Part shown: piece after piece, positions 30,981 to 39,004 of the stretch
Numbering within the stretch: position 1 is the first letter of the stretch
Layout: every line of letters begins with the position of its first letter
NCBI GenBank assembly: GCA_013697635.1
Contig: JACCWM010000038.1
Coordinates: 57,782 to 121,781, forward strand
Direction: 5' to 3'
DNA length: 64,000 nt
DNA from: Lujinxingiaceae bacterium
GTDB lineage: Bacteria; Myxococcota_A; Bradymonadia; Bradymonadales; Bradymonadaceae
Translations under genes and position numbers: made by a program
The notes under the pieces: generated by a model
What the model was told of the DNA's origin: nothing
What the model saw: only the letters and a program-made list of their open reading frames with translations
Database searches by the model: none

Positions 30981-31922
30981 TTATTTGCGCTGGGCAGGCT
31001 CGAGGGTGAGCGCCAGGGTGTTGTCATAGGGCTCAAGCGCGAGGTGCACGTGGGCGTGGCCGGGTCCGATGGCGTCGATCTTGAAGCGCACCGGTGAGCG
31101 AGTCTCCTGGCCGTCAACGAGTTGAACGGCTTCGAGACGCTCGCGGCGCACGGCGCCAACACCCATGTCGATGATCAGGTTGCCCTGGTCATCGAGCACG
31201 AGCGTGCGCGCGCCGTGGTAGGCAAAGACGATGTCCGCCGGGTCGGCGCCCGGTTGCAAGTGGAAGGTGTCGACGGCGTCGCCGGCCTTGTCACGGTACA
31301 CGAGGTCGATGCCGGGCCAGATGTTTTCGTAAGCGAGCTCATGGTAGGTGGGGATGGCCGTCTTCCACTCTTCGCGTGGGCCTTTGAAGAAGCTGATGAT
31401 CGTCTCGGCCTTGTTGCGCCCAATAGGCTTGACGTCGGCATGGGCGCCGACGAAGTCGGTGCGAATCGTCCAGGTCTGCGACCAGCCACTGCCTTCTCCG
31501 TCTTTGGCGCCGTCTTTGACGCCCTCGAAGTTGGCGATCTTCTCCGGGTTTTGGGCGGTCTCGGCGGCGAGCTCTTCGGCCGTCGCCGGGCGAGAGAGCA
31601 CGTAGGTCACGGAGTTCTTGGAGAAGCCCGCACGTGGGCGCCCGCTCTGGACATAGTAGTCGATGTGCTCGCTTGTCTGGCCACGGTTCTCGACAAAGAT
31701 CGTGGGAAACCGCTCAAATGGCGAGGTCGACTTAAAAGCGTCGGCTGAAGGGGCGACAAAGACCGGCTCTTCGGTGACAACGCCCGCGTTGGCGGCCTGC
31801 GCCTCGCTCGCCAGGGGCTGCGCCGCGGGGTCGGTGCCCGTAGCTTCCTGGGGCTCGACCGAAGCGCTGTTGCAAGCACACAGACAAAGCACGCACAAGA
31901 GGGTCAAAAGACGTGAATTCAT
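30981..31922 (-). CDS. Lipoprotein with the domain that normally precedes SBBP beta-propeller repeats
   Basis: Signal MNSRLLTLLCVLCLCAC with lipobox ending at Cys 17. After an Ala/Glu/Pro-rich linker the sequence has PTIFVENRGQTSEHIDYYVQ, then a beta-sandwich pattern including WKTAIPTYHELAYENIWPGIDLVY and GADPADIVFAYHGA. This is the N-terminal domain (DUF7948 type) of SBBP-repeat proteins, yet no SBBP repeats follow and the protein stops at 313 residues. The start overlaps the stop of the DUF2520 gene (ATGA), so it is the last gene of a five-gene operon. Confidence 0.8.
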   Translation of the reverse strand: MNSRLLTLLCVLCLCACNSASVEPQEATGTDPAAQPLASEAQAANAGVVTEEPVFVAPSADAFKSTSPFERFPTIFVENRGQTSEHIDYYVQSGRPRAGFSKNSVTYVLSRPATAEELAAETAQNPEKIANFEGVKDGAKDGEGSGWSQTWTIRTDFVGAHADVKPIGRNKAETIISFFKGPREEWKTAIPTYHELAYENIWPGIDLVYRDKAGDAVDTFHLQPGADPADIVFAYHGARTLVLDDQGNLIIDMGVGAVRRERLEAVQLVDGQETRSPVRFKIDAIGPGHAHVHLALEPYDNTLALTLEPAQRK

Positions 31923-32764
31923 GGGGTACCGTTCAGTGAAGTGGCTCTCAAGTCACGCGCGCGTTGGGTAAGAATGCGGTAGATTTGTGCAGCGTTATCG
32001 TCGCCCATCGCCGCGATCGATTCGAGATGGCGCGCGATGGTGGTTTCATCACCGCGTGCCACCGGGCCGCTCAAGGCCTCAGCCGGTGACTGCGCGCGCA
32101 AATTATCGAGGCTGGAGGCGGCAAGCTCGACGAGCATGAGGCGGGCCGTCTCGGGAGCGATACCGGCGTGCGTGGCCATGGCCACGGCAGCGTCGATCAA
32201 GCTGACGAGCAGATTGGCCGAGGTCACCGCCGCGGCGTGGTAGAGCATCTTGGCGTCGGGCTCAAGGCGCACCGGTGAGACGCCAAGGCGGGCAAGCAGT
32301 GAGATACAGTAGTCGACGGCGCGGTCGTCGCCTTCAACGCTCCAATAACTCTTTGCCAGGCGCTCCAGGGCGCGAGCCGGATCGGTGATCGCCTGGAGTG
32401 GGTGCATCGAGGCGGCCGCAGCTTTGATCCCGGCATCGGTGAGCAGCCTGGTGGCGAGGCTACCCGAGGTGTGCACGACGATCGAGTCGGCGCCGATGAA
32501 CGGCGAAAGCCCGGCGGCCACATCGACCAGGGCGTCGTCAACGACGGTCAACCACACGATCGCCGGTGTGGAGAGCGCCTCCTCAAGCACCGAGAGCGGG
32601 CCGCTCAGCGCGGCCTCGGCGTCGACGTTTTTGCATGCATCGGCCGACGGCGTGCGATTCCAGATCGCGCGCACAAGCTGGCCCTGGCGACGCGCGAGCA
32701 GGCCCAGGGTCTGACCGAGGCGGCCGCAGCCAACGATGATCCAGGGCAGGGCAGGTTCGCTCAC
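31919..32764 (-). CDS. Rossmann-like/DUF2520 dehydrogenase-like protein
   Basis: 281 residues: an N-terminal NAD(P)-type fold with the glycine motif IIVGCGRLGQTLG, LTVVDDALVDVAAGL and HTSGSLATRLL. SMHPLQAITDP and an all-helical C-terminal DUF2520 domain with KMLYHAAAVTSANLLVSLID follow. Such proteins resemble ketopantoate/hydroxyacid reductases, but their substrate is unknown. It begins at GTG 32764 overlapping the stop of nadD (GTGA) and ends in ATGA overlap with the lipoprotein gene. Confidence 0.88.
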   Translation of the reverse strand: MSEPALPWIIVGCGRLGQTLGLLARRQGQLVRAIWNRTPSADACKNVDAEAALSGPLSVLEEALSTPAIVWLTVVDDALVDVAAGLSPFIGADSIVVHTSGSLATRLLTDAGIKAAAASMHPLQAITDPARALERLAKSYWSVEGDDRAVDYCISLLARLGVSPVRLEPDAKMLYHAAAVTSANLLVSLIDAAVAMATHAGIAPETARLMLVELAASSLDNLRAQSPAEALSGPVARGDETTIARHLESIAAMGDDNAAQIYRILTQRARDLRATSLNGTP

Positions 32765-33384
32765 GTCGGGCCCTGTGCTCGGGATGCACGCCCGACACAG
32801 TTCGGGTCGACGTAGAGGGCATGCTCAGCGATGTAGTCGATCACGCGCCGTGGCACCCAGGGGCCGAGCGCGTCGTAGTCGCAGCGCGAGAGCGCCTCGC
32901 GAATGATCGTCGAGCTGACGTCGGGCAGTCGAAACGGTTCATCTTGTGCGGGCTGACCGTGCTCAAAGCCGACGCGACCGACCACGAGCAGTGAAACCAT
33001 CGTCATCAACTCGTCCCACTGCTTCCAGCGCTCGGTTTCTCCCAAGATGTCGGCGCCGACGATCAGCCAAAAAGCGGTGTCTGGATGGCGTGCTTGCAAG
33101 GCCGCGACGGTATCAATGGTGCGGCTTTGGCCGCCCATGGAGCGCTCGATGTCATTGACACTGACACCGACCAGCGGCTCGACGGCGAGCTCGCACATCG
33201 CCCGGCGGTGCTCGAAGTCGACAAGCCCCTTGGAGAAGGCGTGCTGATGGGTCGGAATCCACCAAACCTCATCGAGCGGGTGGGTTTGCAGAGCCCACAA
33301 CGTGGCAAGCGTATGGCCGACGTGGGGCGGGTTGAAGCTGCCGCCGAAGAGGCCAATCTGTCTGACCTTTTCGTCATTGCTCAT
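32761..33384 (-). CDS. nadD: Nicotinate-nucleotide adenylyltransferase
   Basis: NAD biosynthesis: joins NaMN and ATP. ATG 33384 is chosen because the catalytic block IGLFGGSFNPPHVGH follows at residue 10; the long upstream frame is out-of-gene. Other hallmarks: VWWIPTHQHAFSK, FWLIVGADILGETERWKQWDEL and the ISSTxIR-like VSSTIIREAL. Length about 207 is normal. Its first 11 bp overlap the end of namZ, and its end overlaps the DUF2520 gene, so it is embedded in an envelope-related operon. Confidence 0.95.
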   Translation of the reverse strand: MSNDEKVRQIGLFGGSFNPPHVGHTLATLWALQTHPLDEVWWIPTHQHAFSKGLVDFEHRRAMCELAVEPLVGVSVNDIERSMGGQSRTIDTVAALQARHPDTAFWLIVGADILGETERWKQWDELMTMVSLLVVGRVGFEHGQPAQDEPFRLPDVSSTIIREALSRCDYDALGPWVPRRVIDYIAEHALYVDPNCVGRASRAQGPT

Positions 33385-34561
33385 AAAGCAGGCACTCTTG
33401 GCGACGCTGGTCGAACTGGGTGCGCGCCGCGGACGGGCGTCGAGACAAGGCGACGGGATGCTCGCCGGCCTCGAGCGCGTGGCGCACCTGTTCGTCGCCA
33501 AGTAACAAGTCGATGGCCAGTCGGTCGGCGACGAACTCGTAGGCCTCCTCGCGCCAGGCGAAGTCGCCGGGGCACACCTTGAGCAAGCCGGCGAGCACGG
33601 CGTAACCTGTCGCCAGGCTGTCGAATTGGTCGCGCTCGGTGACATGCATTTGCAGACCGCGGCAGGTCGTCTGCGCGTGTTTTTGAAAGCCCGGGCGAAA
33701 GGCCGCCAGCCGCCAGGCCACGCCCGGCAAATCGAGCGCGACCAGGAATTGTTGCAGGGCGACGGCGTCGACATAGGGTGCGCCGAAGAGCTCGAAGGGA
33801 CGCGTCGTGCCGCGGCCCTCGCTGGCGTTGGTGCCCTCGAGCAGACACTGGCCCACGTAGACTGTCGCCGTCTCCAGCGTGGGCATGTTGGGGCTGGGCA
33901 TGACCCAGGGCAGGCCGGTCTGGTCAAACCACATCGCGCGCCTCCAGCCGCGCATCGCGATCACCTCGAGCTCACAGGGCCAGCCCCCAAAGCGCACGAA
34001 GAAGTGGGCGAGCTCGCCGCAGGTCATGGCGTGGCGGGTGGCCAGCGGTTGCATGCCCACAAACGAGGCGAACTCGGGCAAGACCACGTTACCTTCGACG
34101 TGCAGGCCGGTGATCGGGTTGGGGCGATCGAGCACGATCACCTTGATCCCGGCTTGCCCGCAGGCCTTCATCATCAGGCCGATCGTGTAGACGTAGGTGT
34201 AATAGCGCGCGCCGATATCCTGGATGTCGCAAATCACGACATCGAGGCCGTCGAGATGAGCCTGGCTTGGTGTGAGGCTCTCGAGTGTAGCGCCGTAGAG
34301 GCTGATCACGGCAACGCCCGAGATCGAGTCGACCGTCTCGGTGACGACCTCCATGTCCTGGGCGTCGGCGCGAACGCCGTGTTCGGGGCCAAAGAGGCGC
34401 GCAATCTTGACACCGCAACGCTGAAGGGCGTCGATCGCATGTTCGAGCGAAGCCGTAACGCTGGTGGGGTTGACGAGCAGCCCGACGCGTTGGCCAGCGA
34501 GCGCTGCGAGGCGTGTGGGGTCGGCGAGCAAGCGGTCAAGACCGGTCATGACGATCGACAT
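33374..34561 (-). CDS. namZ: Exo-beta-N-acetylmuramidase NamZ (DUF1343)
   Basis: NamZ enzymes remove terminal N-acetylmuramic acid from peptidoglycan fragments. Family blocks seen: VGLLVNPTSVTASLEHAID, FGPEHGVRADAQDM, ISLYGA, ICDIQDIGARYYTYVYT, VLDRPNPITG and WVMPSPNMPTLETA. The 395 residues match the DUF1343 core and no signal peptide is evident, so a cytoplasmic recycling role is possible, or secretion by another route. The start shares one base with the upstream stop (TAATG), giving coupling to a membrane sensor-like protein. Confidence 0.9.
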   Translation of the reverse strand: MSIVMTGLDRLLADPTRLAALAGQRVGLLVNPTSVTASLEHAIDALQRCGVKIARLFGPEHGVRADAQDMEVVTETVDSISGVAVISLYGATLESLTPSQAHLDGLDVVICDIQDIGARYYTYVYTIGLMMKACGQAGIKVIVLDRPNPITGLHVEGNVVLPEFASFVGMQPLATRHAMTCGELAHFFVRFGGWPCELEVIAMRGWRRAMWFDQTGLPWVMPSPNMPTLETATVYVGQCLLEGTNASEGRGTTRPFELFGAPYVDAVALQQFLVALDLPGVAWRLAAFRPGFQKHAQTTCRGLQMHVTERDQFDSLATGYAVLAGLLKVCPGDFAWREEAYEFVADRLAIDLLLGDEQVRHALEAGEHPVALSRRPSAARTQFDQRRQECLLYEQ

Positions 34562-35967
34562 TAACTGACGTCCTCTTCGGTGGGGGCTTCTTTCTTGGCC
34601 TTAGGACCCATTCCAGGAAGGGCGACCCCCTGGACTATGGGCGCGCCGGCCTTGTCGTGTTTGGCCATATGGGCCTCGGGCATCAGCTCACCCCAACTCT
34701 CCTCGCTGCCGTCGTCATCGGGCATGGGCTTGCCCTGCAAATAGGCGGTCAGCAAGTTGAGCATTTGAGACAGGCTTGCCGCATGCTCGTGCAGCCCTTC
34801 GGTGGAGAATTCGTACTCTTTGTTGCCGGCGAGCATCTCCTGGATGCCCTGCTCGACCTTCTCAAAGGGCTTGATGAACTGAAAGATAAAGAAGAGCAGC
34901 AACCCAAGTCCCAACAAGAGGATCGCGGCGGCGCCAAAGAGGATGTTCGACTGCGTTTGGACCAAAGGCTTGAGCGCCTGCTCGGCGTCGGTTAAGACCA
35001 CGAAGCCCGCCGGTGTTTCACCGCCGGCGTGCCCGGGAAAGTAGCGTGCGAGTGCGCGGTAGGGGCGATCGTCGATCTGAATCTCGATGAGCTCCTCGAG
35101 GTTATGATCGGCCAGCGGTGTTTTGCCCTCGAAGAGCACTTTTGCCAGCTTGAGCTGGTGGGCGGTGCCAAAGGTCGAGCCGTAGATCTTGTTGCCATGG
35201 AAAAAAGCGATCTCGGGCGCGAGCGATTGTTCCCGGCTATCGCGGCGATGTTGTGGCTTCTCGAGCGCGATGCGCCCCTCGAGCAGCAACTGGCTGCTCT
35301 TGGCTACGCCGTCGTTGATCGCGTTGCCGAGCACGACCACGCCAACCGGCGGCTCGCCCGGCGAGGCGCGAAGCGGAACGATCGAGACGACGTACAGTTG
35401 TTTCTTGTCGGCCGCGCTGTAGGACCACAGCCACATATCGGTGCGCGCCTCGCCGCTTTGCATGACTTCGAGGATAATCGGGTGTTGCTTGGCGACGTTG
35501 TCTCCGAACCACTGCAGCAGGTCTTTGCCCAGGGTAGCGACACCCTTGCCGGAGGCGTCAATGACCATGAAGATCTCTTGGGTCATGGGTTCACGGTGCA
35601 GCAGATTCAGGTCGAGGTTGCGTTTGCCCTTGTTCTTGGGAGCATAGAACTCGGTGAACAAGATCTGATCGCGCTCGAGCAGCTTGTGCACCTGCATGTG
35701 ACGGTCGTACTCGCCGTTTTCGCCCTCGTATTCGGCGACCATGGCTGCGTTGAGGTCGGCGCGCTGGGCCACGAAGCGGGCCTTCTCGAGCAGAGCGAAT
35801 TCGTCAAGGCGGCGGGTCTTCTCGGCAATCAGAGCCGTGCGCCGCAGCGCCACTTCGGCGTCTTCCTCGAGGGCCTGGCCCATGTGGGAGTGGACAGTGA
35901 GGTAAACGATCCCGACCAGACCGGAGATAAGGAGAACGAAAGCCAACGCGATTTTTAGGCGAAACAT
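34561..35967 (-). CDS. Membrane sensor-like protein (Cache-type) without output domain
   Basis: ATG 35967 is preferred because GGAGA lies about 11 nt upstream and a membrane helix follows at once (FRLKIALAFVLLISGLVGIVYL). About 290 extracytoplasmic residues follow with a Cache-like pattern (EIFMVIDASGKGVATLG, LYVVSIVPL, GVVVLGNAIND). A second helix lies near residue 330 (ILFGAAAILLLGLGLLLFFIFQF), then a HAMP-like segment (KPFEKVEQGIQEMLAGNKEYEF) and an unstructured acidic/Pro-rich tail. No methyl-accepting, kinase or GGDEF output is present. First gene of the operon with namZ, nadD, DUF2520 and the lipoprotein. Confidence 0.8.
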   Translation of the reverse strand: MFRLKIALAFVLLISGLVGIVYLTVHSHMGQALEEDAEVALRRTALIAEKTRRLDEFALLEKARFVAQRADLNAAMVAEYEGENGEYDRHMQVHKLLERDQILFTEFYAPKNKGKRNLDLNLLHREPMTQEIFMVIDASGKGVATLGKDLLQWFGDNVAKQHPIILEVMQSGEARTDMWLWSYSAADKKQLYVVSIVPLRASPGEPPVGVVVLGNAINDGVAKSSQLLLEGRIALEKPQHRRDSREQSLAPEIAFFHGNKIYGSTFGTAHQLKLAKVLFEGKTPLADHNLEELIEIQIDDRPYRALARYFPGHAGGETPAGFVVLTDAEQALKPLVQTQSNILFGAAAILLLGLGLLLFFIFQFIKPFEKVEQGIQEMLAGNKEYEFSTEGLHEHAASLSQMLNLLTAYLQGKPMPDDDGSEESWGELMPEAHMAKHDKAGAPIVQGVALPGMGPKAKKEAPTEEDVS

Positions 35968-36125
35968 GGAGGCATTCTCCGCAAGTGATCTCAAAGATGA
36001 GGCGATAGTCTGGGCATCGGTCAGTCCAGACCATTGTATCCTAACGTGATCGCTGGCGATGTTAAACCAGTGCGCCCAATCACGTCAATGACAGGTGCGC
36101 GCCCGGCTCGGCGCCTGGTTTTGGG

Positions 36126-37190
36126 TCAGCCGACGGCTTGCAGCCGCTTTTGTTGTTGCTCCACGACCCACTTCACCAGGCGCTCGTAGTCACTGGCGCC
36201 ACGGCTGTCGGGCGCATACTCGAAGATCGACTGCTGGTGGCGCGGCGCCTCCTTGAGGCGGGTATTGACACGAATCGGAGGCAATACTTTGTCGTGAAAG
36301 TAGCCCTGCAGGGTCTTGATCGACTCGTCGCTGATGTTGTTTCGCATGTCGTAAAAGGTGGGCAGTATGCCCAGGATGCTGATCGGGTGGAGCAGCACCT
36401 GGTTGACGTTCTTGAGCGTTTTCATGACTTGCTTGACGCCGATCAGGCTCAAGAAATCGCACGACACCGGAACGATCAAGAAGTCGGCAAAGGTCAGCGC
36501 GTTCATGTTGAGCAGCGAGAGGCTGGGGCCACAATCGAGCAAGATGAAGTCGTAGCCCTTCTCGTCGATCAAGGTCTTTCGAAGCGCCTTGTCGCGGTCA
36601 TCGTTTTTGCGTGCCAGGAAAATCTCGGCTGAGGCCAGCGTCTCGTTGCCCACCAGGATGTCGAGGTTGGGTCGGGCGGCGATCACGCTTTGGGCAAGCG
36701 GCGCGCCTTCGACGAGGATGTGATAGAGGGTCTTGTCACCATCGACGCCCAGACTGATCGCAACATGGCCCTGGCTGTCGACGTCGATGATCAGCACGCG
36801 GTGGCCAGCCTGGGCTAGGCCGACACCGAGGTTGACCGTGGTCGTCGTTTTACCGGTGCCGCCTTTTTGGTTGAGAATGGCAATGCGCATGGCGCCTTGC
36901 TCGTCTTGAACCATGCGCTTTCGGTATTCGGTGACCGCCGGGGAGCGGCACTCCATCGAGCAAAAATGGGTGATTTTGCCGTTACTTGTGGCTTGCTGGT
37001 AGGCGTATTTCGGCGTGAAGGCGCGATCGCAGCTCACACAGCGTACTTCACCGTGGTCGCTCGAATCCTGCTGGCGGCATTGCTGGCTGCAGAAATAGGT
37101 GACGACGTTGTCGCGATGCTCGAGTTGATAGCGAAACTTGACCAGAAATTGTCGTGCGCAAACCCGGCATTCCTTGAGCGCCGTGGACAT
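36126..37190 (-). CDS. ParA-type ATPase with two N-terminal zinc fingers
   Basis: GGGAGAAG precedes ATG 37190. Residues 8-38 and 51-81 form two zinc-finger-like modules with identical spacing: CxxC, 22 residues, CxxxC (CRVC...CSQQC and CVSC...CSMEC), similar to TRASH/MYM-type fingers. From residue 101 a complete ParA/MinD-like ATPase follows, with deviant Walker A KGGTGKTTT, DVDSQGHVAISLG, and LLDCGPSLSLLNMNAL. An internal ATG at residue 101 could also give a bare ParA. No parB or centromere-like repeats are adjacent, so it is an orphan positioning ATPase rather than a plasmid system. Confidence 0.88.
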   Translation of the reverse strand: MSTALKECRVCARQFLVKFRYQLEHRDNVVTYFCSQQCRQQDSSDHGEVRCVSCDRAFTPKYAYQQATSNGKITHFCSMECRSPAVTEYRKRMVQDEQGAMRIAILNQKGGTGKTTTTVNLGVGLAQAGHRVLIIDVDSQGHVAISLGVDGDKTLYHILVEGAPLAQSVIAARPNLDILVGNETLASAEIFLARKNDDRDKALRKTLIDEKGYDFILLDCGPSLSLLNMNALTFADFLIVPVSCDFLSLIGVKQVMKTLKNVNQVLLHPISILGILPTFYDMRNNISDESIKTLQGYFHDKVLPPIRVNTRLKEAPRHQQSIFEYAPDSRGASDYERLVKWVVEQQQKRLQAVG

Positions 37191-37287
37191 CAGTGCTTCT
37201 CCCTCGCCATAACTCCATCATCCATTTCTTGGGCATTGTGGTTCCAGGCACCGTGCTCTTCGTGCAATTTTCTGCCTGCCACGCGCG

Positions 37288-38259
37288 CTACTCTACCTCA
37301 GGCTCGGGCGAATTTACACTCTGAACATGAGTGGATCGAAACACGATCAGCGCGACGAATCCAACGAGCACGCCAAACCAAAGCGTGGCAAAGCGGATAA
37401 GATAGGTCGCCGCTGCCGCGGTCGACTGTGCGGCAAAGACACCGCTCAAAAGCAAGACGCCGATCATGCTGCCCTCGGTCACGCCCAGTCCGCCGGGAAG
37501 AAAGCTCACGGCGCCCAGTATCGTGGTGATCGCGTAAATAAAGAAGGCCAGATACAGCGTGGTTTCGCTGGCGCCCAGGGTGACCAGGATCCAATAGAAG
37601 GCCAGCGCCTCCATCGACCAGGCCAAGACGCTGAGCAAGGTGGTCCAGGCCAAAACGGGCAAAGTCAGCAAGCGGCGCATCGAAGCGTAGGCTTCGTCGA
37701 GCTTGGGGCGCATCGAGCCGACCACGGGAAAGCGCTGCCACAGATCGAGCAAGCCCGTCACAAGCCTGGGCTGTTGCAAGAAGAGGATGCTGGCCGCAAC
37801 CACGATCAGGCTGGCCACAAAAACCGGGCGACCGAAGTCAAAGCTGATGATGCCCACCCCGGCGATCACGAAGAGGCCGAGCAAGTCGGTGAGGCGCTCG
37901 GCGATGACAATCGGTGCGGTCTGGGCCGCAGGAATACCTCGCGAATCGCGAAGAAGCAGGCTCTTGAGCACCTCGCCGACCTTGCCGGGGGTGACCGACA
38001 TGACCAGGCCGGCCAGGAATACGTTGAGGCTGTGCAGCCACTCCACCCGATGGCCCAGCCGCCTCAAATAATAGTGCCATTTGAGAAAGCGCAATGCGTA
38101 GTTGACCAGCGTCAAGCCCAGCGCGCCGGCGAAAGTGCGAAGTGGAAAGTCCAACAACTCGGCGGCCAGCGACCGGGCGTCGGTCAGCAAACCGATGGCG
38201 GCATAGATGATGACGCCGAGAATGACCCCCCAGAGAATGCGTCGTTCGAGTTTGTTCAT
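37288..38259 (-). CDS. Flippase-like/lysylphosphatidylglycerol-synthase-type membrane protein
   Basis: ATG 38259 gives MNKLERRILWGVILG; the upstream extension is not conserved-looking. About eight hydrophobic segments follow. Hallmarks of the UPF0104/LPG_synthase_TM family: LRFLKWHYYLRRLG, SVTPGKVGEVLKSLLL, PIVIAERLTDLLGL and the late block LPGGLGVTEGSMIGVLL. Such proteins move or modify lipids or glycolipids in the inner membrane; the substrate is not predictable here. It is about 100 bp upstream of the ParA gene on the same strand. Confidence 0.85.
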   Translation of the reverse strand: MNKLERRILWGVILGVIIYAAIGLLTDARSLAAELLDFPLRTFAGALGLTLVNYALRFLKWHYYLRRLGHRVEWLHSLNVFLAGLVMSVTPGKVGEVLKSLLLRDSRGIPAAQTAPIVIAERLTDLLGLFVIAGVGIISFDFGRPVFVASLIVVAASILFLQQPRLVTGLLDLWQRFPVVGSMRPKLDEAYASMRRLLTLPVLAWTTLLSVLAWSMEALAFYWILVTLGASETTLYLAFFIYAITTILGAVSFLPGGLGVTEGSMIGVLLLSGVFAAQSTAAAATYLIRFATLWFGVLVGFVALIVFRSTHVQSVNSPEPEVE

Positions 38260-38454
38260 GGCACAGTCCACATGGGCAAAGCACACAGCAGGCCGGTTTG
38301 ACGGTTGGCTTTGCGCGCCGATCGCCCTTGGGCTAACATGGCCCGGCATTCAGGGGAAGATTGGAAGTCGTTGTGCACCGTGAATTATCAGTGCGGTGGC
38401 TCGACCGACCGCTTCATTCGAGCAATACGACGACTGACACACAAGAGGCCCATC

Positions 38455-38994
38455 ATGTGGCATCGAAGCTTCGATACAATACGCCGCCAGTTTCCCATGG
38501 CACTCGCACTTCTCGTCAGCGCCAGCGTTTCTGGCTGCGCCTGGGGCTATGCCGGACGGGAAGGGCGCTCGGCAAGCGAGCCCTCGCCCGGACAAACCAC
38601 CGACGCCGAGATGGTGACGATCAATCACGAGGATCCGCCGCGCCAGAGCGAGCCCAAAGAGGAGCCGAAAGCCAGCTCGCCTTGCGGCTTGCCCACAGTA
38701 GACATCTACTTTTACAATCCGACAACGCGTGTGGTAAAAACATTGGATTGCGTCGAGCGAACGGTCGTCAATGTTTTGCGCACACCGATAGGACAGACGG
38801 CCTTTCAGGAAGCGCGCGCTGCAAATTTGCCTGAGGATACCTGGTATGTGCTCGTCGATCCTCAAGGGCTTCGAAGTAACTACCTGTCCAATCAGAACAT
38901 CGTTGAAATGTCTCAACACTTCGAAGTGCGGTTTTTGGGTCGCGATTTGACCCACGACCTGCTCATCTACGAGTTCCTCGACAAGGAATTCTAG
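38455..38994 (+). CDS. Small lipoprotein of unknown function
   Basis: AAGAGG lies 7 nt before ATG 38455. The leader ends in LLVSASVSGC, a lipobox. The mature part starts with a Gly/Ser/Pro/Glu-rich linker, then PCGLPTVDIYFYNPTTRVVKT, a short alpha/beta domain ending YEFLDKEF. No family recognised. Only 10 bp separate its stop from the next gene, whose ribosome site AGGAGG lies at its end, so it forms an operon with the HEAT-like and degenerate HD-GYP genes. Confidence 0.75.
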   Translation: MWHRSFDTIRRQFPMALALLVSASVSGCAWGYAGREGRSASEPSPGQTTDAEMVTINHEDPPRQSEPKEEPKASSPCGLPTVDIYFYNPTTRVVKTLDCVERTVVNVLRTPIGQTAFQEARAANLPEDTWYVLVDPQGLRSNYLSNQNIVEMSQHFEVRFLGRDLTHDLLIYEFLDKEF

Positions 38995-39004
38995 GAGGAT
39001 TCGC

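Noticed and set aside
32761..33927. Longer nadD frame starting far upstream
   Set aside because: The extension overlaps namZ out of frame and is Arg/Ala/Pro-rich; the real start is immediately before the GGSFNPPHxGH block.
36126..37190. Plasmid or phage partition locus
   Set aside because: Only a ParA-like gene is present, with no parB or repeated centromere next to it, and surrounding genes are chromosomal.
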